Part shown: positions 32,901 through 43,114 of the stretch, in pieces
How the letters are laid out: each line of letters begins with the position of its first letter
Position numbering within the stretch: the first letter of the stretch is position 1
Assembly (NCBI GenBank): GCA_007449985.2
Contig: VIIQ02000737.1
Coordinates: forward strand, 124,001-188,000
DNA length: 64,000 bases
Direction of reading: 5' to 3'
Origin: Desmodesmus armatus
Taxonomy: Eukaryota > Chlorophyta > Chlorophyceae > Sphaeropleales > Scenedesmaceae
The notes under the pieces: model-generated
What the model was told of the DNA's origin: nothing
The model's input: only the letters and a program-made list of their open reading frames with translations
The model's database searches: none
Program-made: the position numbers and the translations under genes

Positions 32901-35900
32901 GTTGCAATTGGCACGGGCATCAGGGCTTTCACATGTCAGCACCGCCCCTTCTTACATTGCTGCTGCTGCCATATGCTGCTGTGTGCAGGCTGGTGCTGCT
33001 GTCTCGCGCGCCTTTTCAGCATGTGAGTGCTTCGGCAAGCATGCCTGCTGGCAGCGACACCCCAAGCAAGCTGGATATCACAGTGACCCAGCTCACAGTC
33101 ACAAACTCATGTCACTGGCAGCAAAAGAACAGCCCAGCTCAGCAGGGAGGACCACCTGCAGCTGGTGTTGGCTATAATACAGCTCCCTAGCAGCACCCTG
33201 TGGTGGTCACTGTTGTTACCTAGGCCAGCATACACCAGCACTTGCCAATCGAGGCCAGCATACACCAGCACACCCAGCAGCTGCGGTTTGCCCTGCACAC
33301 GACCAGCATCACAGGGATACCTGACACCCACCGTACATGCTTTTGTGTCTGCCCTCGTTCCTGCAGACTTTGCCACGCTGATAGGCAAGCCTGTGGACTT
33401 CTTCACATTCCCGTACCAGTCCTACCAGGTCGACTTCATGGCTGCTGGTCTGGTGGTGGCCTGCACCATCATCCTCATCTTCACTACTGCGGGGGGCAGC
33501 ATGTTCAACCTGCTGCTCACAGGTGTGTGTGGGGGGGGGGGGGGCAGGGTGCTGGGGTGTGTGTGAGTTGCACCGAGCAGCGGTTTCACTGGTGTGTGCG
33601 GGGAGAGGGGGGGGCTGCATCAGTTACCTGCGAGAGAGGGAGACAAACTAGGGAGAGAAGGAGCGAAGGATAGGCTGCTGGTCTGGTGGTGGCCTGCACC
33701 ATCATCCTCATCTTCACCACTGCGGGGGGCAGCATGTTCACCTGCTGCTCACAGGTGGGGGGGGGGGAGCTTCCAGGGTTCTGCGGGGCTTTGGGGGGAG
33801 GGGGGAGGTTGAGGGGGGGGGTGTTGAGGGCTGGTGGTGGCCTGCACCATCACCCTCATCTTCACTACTGCGGGGGGCAGCATGTTCAACCTGCTGCTCA
33901 CAGGTGCGTGTGTGTCGACAGAGGGGGTACTTGGATGTGTGTGGGGGGGGGCGGGGGGGGGGGGGGGGGGGGCAGGGTGCTGGGGTGTGTGTCGGTTGCA
34001 CAGAGCAGCGGTTCCAGGGGTGTGTGCACACGTGCGGGGGGAGGGGGGCCTGCATCAGTTTTCCGCGAGAGAGGGGGACAAACTAGGGAGAGAAGGAGGG
34101 AGGATAGGCTGCTGGTCTGGTGGTGGCCTGCACCATCATCCTCATATTCACCACTGCGGGGGGCAGCATGTTCAACCTGCTGCTCACAGGTGGGGCTGGC
34201 AGCATGCAACCATAGTGACAGTATGCTTCACGCATATGTGCAGGGAGTTGCTGCTCACAGGCGGGGTTGCCAGCCGCCAGGGTGCTGGGTGGTGGGGGGG
34301 GGGGGGGGGGGGGAGTTGTACCAGGCAGCGGTGCGGGGGGCTGGGGTGGGGGTGCACAAGTTGGGAGCGCAAGAGAGAGACATGAGTGAGTGAGTGAGTG
34401 AGTGAGTGAGTGAGTGAGTGAGTGAGTGAGTGAGTGAGTGAGTGAGTGAGTGAGTGAGTGAGTGAGTGAGAGGGAGGGAGGAAGGAAGGAAGTCGGTGAG
34501 CGAGTGAGCCGGTGAAGGGGACATTGTGAGTGAGGAGTGAGGGCTGCCAGGGTGCTGGTGGGGAGTGTTTGGGACTTGCGGTCCCCTCGATGGTGGGCTA
34601 GCAAGGGCAAGAACAGAGCGCACAGCATCCATAGTTCACAGAAGCTGACTTGGAAGCGCATTGTGACCTTGAAGGCGGGTGACGCTGTTGAATCTTCTGG
34701 CATAAACATGTAGCATTGGTCCTGACAGAGCCTGGCAACTGACATGCGTGTTTCCGCCCATGCACGTCTTGACAGGTTCCCAGATTGTTGTCATCATCAT
34801 CATTCTGGCAGCTGGCTTCTCCAAGGGCAAAACAGCAAACCTGCAGCCCTTCCTGCCGTTTGGGTAAGCAATACGCATTTTCAGGAAGAGCTTGTCCCAG
34901 TTTTGGGTGCATTCCCCTTATGCATGGCATGCAAAAAAAACCCAGGAAATTTCACCGCTGGGCGGTACTCAGTACTCTCCCAAACTGAGCCACATGCCAG
35001 CAGCCAGTAAGCTGATTGCGGCAGCAAGGTTTTCTGGGTTATAAGGTTGAAGGGTGTGGACATTTCCGGCAGCTGTTTATGCAAGGCCTGGCTGCTTCTG
35101 TTGTCTACAGGCTGCCACAGACTACCGCTCACACCGCTTGCATTGCCCGATTGCCGTTACAGGGTCAAAGGCATATTCAATGGGGCGTCGTTTGTGTTCT
35201 TTTCCTTCATTGGCTTTGACTGCGTGTCTACCCTGGCAGAGGAAGTGAAGAACCCAGCAGTGGACATGCCAGTGGGCATTGTTGGCTGCATCTCATTTGT
35301 CACGGTCGTCTGTGAGTGGGGCTGGGGTTTGGGTTTAGGTTTAGGTTTAGGGTTTAGGGTCACTCCTGGCACTCCTGTCGTCTGTGAGTGGGGCTGGCGG
35401 TCGTAAACATTCACTTACCACTGACATGCACATGCGCATGCACATGCACATGCGCAGCTGTTGCTGAGCTCATCTGTACACCAGGCTTCCGTAGACGATT
35501 GCGATGCTTTTAGTACCTGCATCATGTGCTGGCGGCCGCTGCTGAACGGCAAACAAGCACGATTGACAGGTCCAATGTACATGTGCCAATCTGCTTCCAG
35601 AAGTCTACCGTCTCACGCAGCGCCCTGGCGCCCCTGTGTTAACTCTGCTGGTGTGCATGCTGTTGTTCCTGTTGTCCAGACTGCGCCATGGCCCTGTGCA
35701 TTGTCATGATGGTGCCCTATGCTGATGTGAGTTCGTTTCCCGGTTTGGGCCTCAACGGTTTGCATGGCAGATCTGCTCCAACCAACAGCATCACATTTCT
35801 GCATAAGCGTAGTCGACGTCACATGCCATCACCACTGGGCCAGCAGCAGCGGAGTGAACATGCTCTCTCTCCCTGCTGCCGGTGCTGTGCAGCTGTTGAG

Positions 35901-38882
35901 TGTCATGCTGACGTGGCTGCTCTTGTATGCTGTTTGCTGCTGCCAGATTGATGAGAAGGCATCCTTTGCTACCGCATTCACGCAAGTGGGACTACCTTGG
36001 GGGCAGTACCTGGTCGGGTTGGGCGCCACCTTGGGTGAGCCACACAGACAGAAAACATCATACCGTAATCTGATTGGCCGGCTGGTGTCATACGCCAGTT
36101 TGATGTTTGACAGACTTGACATCTGACAGCAAATTGACCCAAGAGTAGCTGTCAAATCTGTTGTCGCGTTTGGCAGAGCTGCCAGCAGCAATGAGGGAAG
36201 AGAGATTCACTGTCAGACGGTTCTTGTCGTTTGCAGCATGCGGGCTGTATGCCATGGCTTTGAACTTGTCGCGTGGGCGACGAGCATGTTTGTCACTCTG
36301 CGGCATTGCTGAAGACAGCACTCGACCGCCCTTGTGCGGCACGCCCCAGGTCATCTGCCAGCCCAGCATGTTGGTAAGGGTATGCAGGAGAGCACTGCGG
36401 CAATGGCTTGGAGATGCAACACAGTGCTGGCGTCAACAAACAGTGGTCTGCATGCTGGGTGTCCTGCAGGTATCGTGACGGGCGTGCTGGTCAACATCAT
36501 GGGTGTCAGCCGCATTGTGTGGTGAGCCCCCACGCGTGCTTCATGCGTCCGCGCCCAGCCGGAGTGGTTGTGCATTGGCAACATTGGCTCGTGATCGCTT
36601 TGTTTGCAAACGGCGTGTTCAGGTCAAGACAGCTTAGCAACAGTATGCGTGTTGGCAGTCACTGGCTGTACATATATGTACCGCATGCATGCATGCATGC
36701 GCTCCCTCTGGCCAACAGCAGCACCTGCACATGCCTGGGCAACGTCTGGTTGGAGATGCGGTCCATATATGCTTGTTGTGTCACGCTGCTACTCTCCCGC
36801 AGCTCCCTTGCCCGTACCCACCTGTTCTTCCCTATCTTTGGTGAGGTCAACAGCAAGACAGGCACACCCATCTACGCAACCGTGTTTGTGACAATTGCTA
36901 CCCTGCCCTTGGCCATCCTGACAGACCTGCCGCCCCTTATTGACATGGTCTCAGCAGGTGAGGGATGGCGGTAGGGTTTAGACAGGGTTTTGGGGTGTTA
37001 GGTTTTAGGTTTAGGGTACAGGAAGGGGTCAGGAAAGGTTGGGAAAAGGTCTGGAAAGCTGGTGGCTACTCTGGCCTTTGCCATTTCTCAGAGTTAGTCC
37101 CCTTGCTGTGTGTGCTGCACCCCTGGATCCGTGCGTCCATAACATATCTGCTCCAACACCCTATGATGTTGATCTTATGATCAACCCTATGATGTTGATC
37201 CCGCTGCTGCTGCTGCTGCTGTGAGCGATGAGACAGTGCCCGGAACCGGGGAGGTAGCAAGATTTCCTGTGGAGACACTGGGAACACACAAAGATGGGAA
37301 CACAGAACTAGCACTGGGTCCTGCTGCTGTGAGCGATGGTTGGAGGCTCGGGCTGTTGGTCGGCGGCTTGCAAAGTCACTCCCTATTCACAGAGCGATCC
37401 GATATGTCTACCCATGGACCACGGGTGTCTGGGCGCCTGTGGCAGCACGGGCGAACATTTGTGGTTTCTTGTGTGTGAGCCTGTCGAGCTGTTGTGCTGC
37501 CTTGCAGGTACTCTGATGGTGTTTGGTGTTGTGTCTGTGGCCCTCATATGGAAGCGCCTGTACAACAGGGAGCTACCCTTGAAGCAGCAGATGTTCCCCT
37601 TCTCAGTACTGATGATTATGGTGCTGGCCAGCATTGGTAAGTGTTTCAACCGGCTCAACCCTAGCAGGCAATGCCGTTGATGTGTGGCGATTGTGTCTGC
37701 ATGTAACATGTAGATGCAAGGTCATCCACATATGGCTTTTGGCAGCACAGACAACCGGCTTGACAGACAGTTCAGACTCGCTCATGCATTTCGCACTCGT
37801 TTGTGCAGATTCTGTGACTCAATGCCCCCAGATGCACATCCTCATGTAATTCTCTGGCGGTGCGCACTTCTTGCATTTGCATGCAGCAGCTGTGCAGTGC
37901 ACTCATTCTACCACTACTGCTACTACTTTACTGGATCAGGGCCTCGTCTGATCGCCCTTTCGGGAGCCAAACAAGGCCCATAGGGCATAAGCACTCCTCA
38001 AAGCACTCGGATGAGAAGAAAACACCATTCTAAAGCAACACCCCACCAATTTCCGATGCAGCCGCATCTGCGCCCCCTTGAACCAAACTTTCACAAGCTG
38101 ACGCACATGCCCCCGCCCTCTTGTACTGCCTTTGCAGCCTTCGCTTGCGTGTTCGGTCTCGTTGAGGGCCCCGGCCTCATTGCTGGCCTAGCAATATCAG
38201 CAGGCATTGTGCTGGTGACCTCCATCTTGCTGCACCTGAAGTGCCACCAGCATAACCGCCCCTCCTACAGGGTCCCCTTCTTCCCCTACGCCCCAGCTGC
38301 CTCCCTCCTACTCAACTGCTTCCTGATGGCCAGCCTGCCTGCACGTGCCTACTGGCAGCTGGGGGTGTTCTTCCTGTTGGTGTCACTCTTCTACGTCTTC
38401 TACTCTATCCATGCAGGTGCGAGGCAGTATACTGTGCGTACGTATGTAGTACGTACCAGTGGCAGCCTGGTGTGTGGTTGGGACCTGTATGCGTCGTGTA
38501 TCTGTGCAGTGATGCTTGGGAGCCGCTTTGAAGGACGCCACACTACACCACTTTGTGATCGAAGCAAGGCTGTGATCCTAGGATGCAATCCGACAAGTTG
38601 TTGCCGTCACATGCCTGTGCGCTGTTACAGCCGTGGTGACACACCGTCTTGGCTGTTGCACATCATGTGTGTGTTGCTGCAGGCACTGTCTGGGAGAAGA
38701 AGCAGGGCCGCGGCGTGCTTGCAAGCAACGTGCCTGGCCCCCACCGCCCCGCCAGCCTGCGTGTGGCATCTTCCTTTAGGGAGAACCCCGGCGTCCTAAT
38801 GCCCTACAGCTCGCCCTCACACCTGGCCGCAATGCATGGCCGCTGGTCTGGCGGCGTGGTGCGCCTTCCAGATGAATACTGA
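29950..38882 (+). CDS. Cationic amino-acid transporter (CAT, APC superfamily)
   Basis: Imports or redistributes basic amino acids across the plasma or vacuolar membrane. Eighteen exons: 29950-30284, 30544-30557, 30779-30798, 31073-31101, 31498-31579, 31957-32001, 32528-32581, 32989-33022, 33367-33522, 34776-34863, 35163-35311, 35680-35726, 35947-36034, 36470-36521, 36803-36957, 37508-37636, 38138-38416 and 38683-38882. Every junction is in phase, giving 651 aa. Family words: VLNWFHVMALGTGMIIGAGI, GPAVILSFLVAGISALLSAL, CYSEFAAEFPLAGGAYNYIS, MAAWLIVTTLILEYIL, NGASFVFFSFIGFDCVSTLA, EEVKNPAVDMPVGI, FFPIFGEVNSKTGTPIYATV and VPFFPYAPAASLLLNCFLMA. Around 12-14 hydrophobic helices and a cytosolic C-terminus with a CAT-type layout. 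The N-terminal ~100 residues are soluble. Introns are long and repeat-rich. ATG 30052 is an alternative start. Confidence 0.93.
31175..31197. repeat. Interstitial telomere-like repeat 1
   Basis: Two units of CCCTAAA (plant/green-algal telomere type) inside a CAT intron, just after the 31101 donor. Confidence 0.6.
32040..32180. repeat. CAGTAC / GCAGTGCAGTAC microsatellite-like tract
   Basis: About 140 bp of interleaved cagtac, gtgcag and agtacagt words in the CAT intron after the 32001 donor. The words are self-complementary (GTAC) and could fold. Similar words occur at 20690-20860 in a WRAP53 intron. Confidence 0.75.
32463..32480. repeat. Interstitial telomere-like repeat 2
   Basis: ttaaaccctaaacccccc in a CAT intron. 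Confidence 0.5.
33441..34192 (+). repeat. Four tandem copies of the CAT exon-9 3' end with its donor
   Basis: The last ~82 bp of exon 9, which encode the helix segment AAGLVVACTIILIFTTAGGS, are present at about 33441-33522 (true exon), 33674-33755, 33828-33902 (5' truncated) and 34110-34191. All four end in CTCACAG|GT and each keeps a GT donor. Copy 2 has lost one base in the ATGTTCAACC word. Spacers are also duplicated, for example acaaactagggagagaagga at about 33644 and 34079. Confidence 0.92.
34384..34470 (+). repeat. (GAGT)n microsatellite
   Basis: About 21-22 perfect GAGT units, followed by degenerate gagcgagtgagccggtga, in the CAT intron between exons 9 and 10. Confidence 0.95.
35333..35364 (+). 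repeat. Interstitial telomere-like repeat 3
   Basis: Four to five units of GGTTTA/GGGTTTA (ending gtttagggtttagggt) lie about 20 bp inside the CAT intron after the 35311 donor. A nearby gtcgtctgtgagtggggctg (35306-35325) recurs at 35379-35398, so the exon end and donor are also duplicated here. Confidence 0.75.
36970..37020 (+). repeat. Interstitial telomere-like repeat 4, degenerate
   Basis: gtagggtttagacagggttt followed by ggtgttaggttttaggttta, immediately after the CAT exon-15 donor at 36958. Confidence 0.55.
37213..37338. mobile_element. Short non-autonomous element, copy 2, with 18-bp TSD
   Basis: A 90-bp body (37231-37320) is bounded by perfect 18-bp direct repeats CTGCTGCTGTGAGCGATG at 37213-37230 and 37321-37338. 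The body starts agacagtgcccggaaccggg and shares most of its length with copy 1 at 534-694, including gatttcctgtggagacactg, ggaacacacaaagatggg and ctagcactggg. It sits in the CAT intron between exons 15 and 16. Because part of the direct repeat is CTG units, its exact length is uncertain by one or two triplets. Confidence 0.65.
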
Positions 38883-41800
38883 GGCAGCTGACATCATATG
38901 ATGCTGATCTGATCTGTCTGATCTGATCTGTCTTCAGGCTGCTGGTAAAGTGAGGGTTGCCCTGGGTCGTAGAAGTATGTGCCCTGGTGTGACAGAGTTG
39001 TTGGAGGCTACTGGCAGGGAACTGCATCCTGTGTGGCAGACTTTTGAGGCTGATGGGGGGTCAGATCCTGCAGGCTGACAGCGTTGTGCTGCATGCTACT
39101 GGCAGACATGCGACGGCTGCTGGGGGGACATTCCAAGGTTTGTTGCAAAACCCTGATTGTACCGCCAGCACACCAGGCACAGACTGGGGAAGGCATGCGG
39201 GCGCACCCAGGCATGTGGGCGGACCCAGAAAGACTGCCAACAGATGCCGCATTTTGGGTTTGTTGGGTGCTGAGAGCGCCAGCCTAGTGCTGAACGCGGC
39301 TGGCGGAGCATCCCGAGCTGCAGATCAGCAGCCTGCCCTCAAGCAAGCGAGGGGCGAGGCTTGCCCTTCTGCTGATGCGGGAGTGAGCTTGCTGACTGAG
39401 GGCACAGAGGCTTGAAATCCTACATACTCGTGATGATTGTGGGCACAGAGGTTTGAGACCCTACATACTTTTGATGATCAGTCTTTACTTTGTGGGAAGC
39501 ATTTGAGTTGTTTGGTGAAAGTGGGTGTGTTGTTCTGTCGTATTTATGGCAACTGCCCAGCTGGTCCTACTGACCCTTCACTCAGAACATATAGCTGACC
39601 ACAGCCCAGGTGTGCTGACCGTCAGTACAAGGCCTTGGCTCGGAGTGTGCTGTCCAGACCGACAGTCACACCAGCTTGACTACATGTTGTGTACAATGCA
39701 GAGGGGTGTGGTGTGAACAACGTTGTACCTCCCAGTGTACCTACCCATGACGGCAGTTGACAGCTGCTGAGAGGTGCCAGTTTGTCTGTTGCTGATGTTT
39801 CATGCTCGACACCGTGTCTGGTGACCGTACTGTTGTGTGTTGGTGGTGTTGGTTTCATTGTTGTCTGGGTTGCCGTCTGGCTCTGCCTCTTGTGTATGAC
39901 TTGTGCTCATGCCAGAAGCCAATGCATGTACAACTGCTCTGCCGGCAAAGGCCTGCACGCAGTGCAATGTGGCCCACGTTTGCATAGCATTTACGACATG
40001 CTCCGAGTCGGTTGCTGTCTGCTCTGCCTCTTGTGTATGACTTGTGCTCGTGCCAGAAGCCAATGCATGTACAACTGCTCTGCTGGGTTTTGTTTCCAGG
40101 CCATGAGTTTGGTTTCAGTCCATGAGTGCCAAAGGCCTGCACGCAGTGCAATGTGGCCCATGTTTGCATAGCATTTCCGTCATGCTCCGAATCCGTTGCC
40201 GTCTGGATCTGCCTCTTGCGTATGACTTGTGTTTGTGGGCAACGCATGTACAACTGCTCTGCCGGGGTTTTGTTTCAGGCCATAAGTGCCAAAGGCCAGC
40301 ACCCAGTGCAATGTGGTGCACGGTTGCATGGCATGTTGGTCTCTCTCACTGCCGTGACGGGGGCAGCTGCTGCCTCCTGGCAGCATGCAAGCTACCACAG
40401 GCGTATGTGGTTGCTGGGCTGGCTTGCACTGTGTGTTCACATGCCTGCCAGATGCGGACACATCCACTGACTGCCTAGGCCAGTTGGCTCTTGCAATGCC
40501 CGCCCTGAAGCCCGACATGACACCTGTTGTGCAGAATGAGCCTGAGGGTGTTACACGGGTTACGCACGCAACTATGTTGCAACTGAACCCAGCCACGGAT
40601 GGGCGCAACCAGCACCTGTTGTGCAGCTCCCTCACCTTGGTGGTGCAACTCAGGGCAAATACAGCTGCAGCCAGTCACGAGGTTGAATGTTGGAGACAAC
40701 ACATGTTCCCTGCTGCATACCGTCAAGGGTGCTGGGGCTGATGACGGTGTAAGCATTTATGCATACAGCTCTGGTGTGGTGACAGTTTGTGCTCGGAGCT
40801 GGTTGTCTGGCAGCTCTGTGAGGCACTTGAAGTGCAAAACACCATTTGTTTGGCATGATTTGTCCCTTGGTGGCTTGCTGTTTTGGGCTGGTGGTGCACT
40901 CACCGGTTGTGAGCAGGACTTTCTTGATTCTCTCTCTTTATTGGGTCGCAGGGCGATGGCTGCGCCTCAGTTGGAGAGCCCTTTGGGTTGTAGAACAAGC
41001 TTGTAGGTACTATTAATAGCTTGTACGTAGTTGGTTGCTGTGTGTTGGTCCAGACAAGCTTTTGAGCTGACAGCATGAGCCGGAACACCACAGAGCAAGG
41101 TGTCTGGTGACTAGCTAATGCTCATGGCACTGACAGTTGCCAGCTTTTTGTGGACAGGCATGTGGCTGTGTGGTTGCAAAGGGCTGTGCCACAGCCAGCG
41201 GCACCCCGGTACTCCCATGGGCTTTCATGTTATATTCTTCAGTTGCGTTGCTGATTTTGTCTGTGCTGCAAGCTGCCAGCGGCCGCTATCTGGGTTCTTT
41301 GCCCTGTGCCAGCATGGTTGTGGACTGTGCTGGAGCGCGCGTGCGTGTTGGGTACTTTACTTGTAGTATGCCATCAACACTGAATGTGACGCTGAATGTG
41401 ACCAGCACCACACCAGCTGCAGCCGTATGATTTGCATGTGCACTGTCCAAGACTACATTGTTTGTGTGGTGTGTATTCTGCTGAGGAGTTTCTTCTCCCT
41501 TCTGCCACGGTCACGTGCAGTGCGGTTACGTTTCAAGAAACAATGTTGCACACTGCATCTGTAGCTGGGTAACATCAGCACTGGCAATGGTGAAGGGGCT
41601 TGACAGTAAAGTGTCAGAATTTGGGCTCAACAAGGCAATGCCTTAGGCTAACCCTACATCACATGTATGCCTAGCGTCTGCCAATGATGAATATACCACA
41701 AGATCCCATCAACTTACACAGCAGACACCTTCCCACAACTGCCGGCAACAAGCATTATTAGCAAGAAATTATCAAACACTGCGAGCAAACCATGTGCGCA

Positions 41801-43114
41801 TCACATTGGCAATGCCCGTTTAGGCACATGGTCCTCTGTTACTGGCACGGCACCCCATCTTCATCAACCCCATGCACAATCAGGCAACGGTAAGATGCCA
41901 AAGCATCTGTACGCACCCGCCAAAGCTTTGCAAGCAAGACTAATCTACAGCATAGCTTGCAGATGCAGCAACCCAGCCTGTGCTGCAGGTACCGGGTACG
42001 GCAGGGCAACATCAAATACCTGCCATGAGAATTGCCAAAGGGCCAGCCATGAGGTCTGTCAGTGTCCGAAGACCGTCTTTACACAGTGTCGCATTGCAGC
42101 AATGAGGAAGCTTATGCCTCCTCAACGCTCCAAGCTACACACACGCATTGCCATGCGTGCTGCTGTACAAGTGACAGCACGTGTGCATGTACAGGCATGT
42201 TTGAAGCATGATAACTGCGCATCCTTCAGGCCGTGAGTCCCAGCACCACCCATCAATGTGCATCAGTCATTGTCGGATGCATGCACACTTACATGACTGC
42301 CAAACTGCCTCTTCTACCAGTCTGTGACTGATGAGACACCTTGCTGCTGGCACAGATACACGGGTTCCAACAAAGCAGCACTATGAACGGCCACAAACAA
42401 GGGTTCAAGCAGCACATGAAAAGCAAAGAAGCAACCCACACAGCTACTCAGTCTACTATACGTACATGCAAAGCTCAACTGGCAGCAAGGCACCGATCAT
42501 ACTATGACTTCCCTATTGTGAGCACACCAATGAGGCATACAACACAACAACCAGTCAGCAACCAAGCACAAGCTCATGCTGGCAGCGCCACAACATTTCG
42601 CACTGAACCTGACACGCCCTGTCCAGACTCATGTCAGCATGCAATGTGGACATGTGTAAAGGGACACACGACCAACCTGGCACAATGCATGTTCGGTGTG
42701 GACTGCACAGCATGTGTGCCACCTTTTGAGCCAGAAGGCTCAGATACCGTAGGCCGCTGCGCAGGCTGAAGGGCCCATTGCACCAGCCTTGTTGCAGCAT
42801 TTCCAACAATATGTTGGCATTTGCTCTAAACAACCACAAGGCAATTTACAGGCCAATAAAACCGCAAACTGCACAAGCCTGCCTCAAAAAACCAGCCGAC
42901 AGGGAACAAATGCTTGCCGGACAGGAGCCCCTTGCAATGCCATCAACCACAGGCTGCCAAGGCAGCACACAGCCAGATGGTGTACTGACTCTACAAGTAG
43001 ACAGTACCCGAAACTTGCCAAAGAGGCTGCAGACCCACCTCAACCGGTCCTATACTCCATCGCTGTGGCCAGCCGCGGCAGGAAAGCACTAGCCTCCCCA
43101 CGTGGCTTCGAGTC
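38883..43114. other. Gene-poor region
   Basis: A 4.2 kb stretch between the CAT stop and the end of the low-complexity gene. No exon with matching phases or recognisable protein words was found on either strand. It contains the three-copy repeat at 39885-40335. The first few hundred bases are presumably the CAT 3' UTR. Confidence 0.5.
39885..40335 (+). repeat. Three-copy tandem repeat, unit about 130-185 bp
   Basis: Three diverged copies start near 39885, 40020 and 40207. Shared words are gctctgcctcttgtgtatga, cttgtgctcatgccagaagc, caatgcatgtacaactgctc, aaggcctgcacgcagtgcaa and tgtggcccacgtttgcatag. The middle copy has an extra segment (gggttttgtttccaggccat) that copy 3 shares. No supported frame runs through it. 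Confidence 0.85.

Noticed and set aside
36161..36478. Plus ORF between CAT exons 13 and 14
   Set aside because: Exons 13 and 14 join in phase without it, and it has no APC-like hydrophobic segment.
39885..40335. CRISPR-like array
   Set aside because: Long diverged units without short identical repeats and unique spacers, in a eukaryotic nuclear context.
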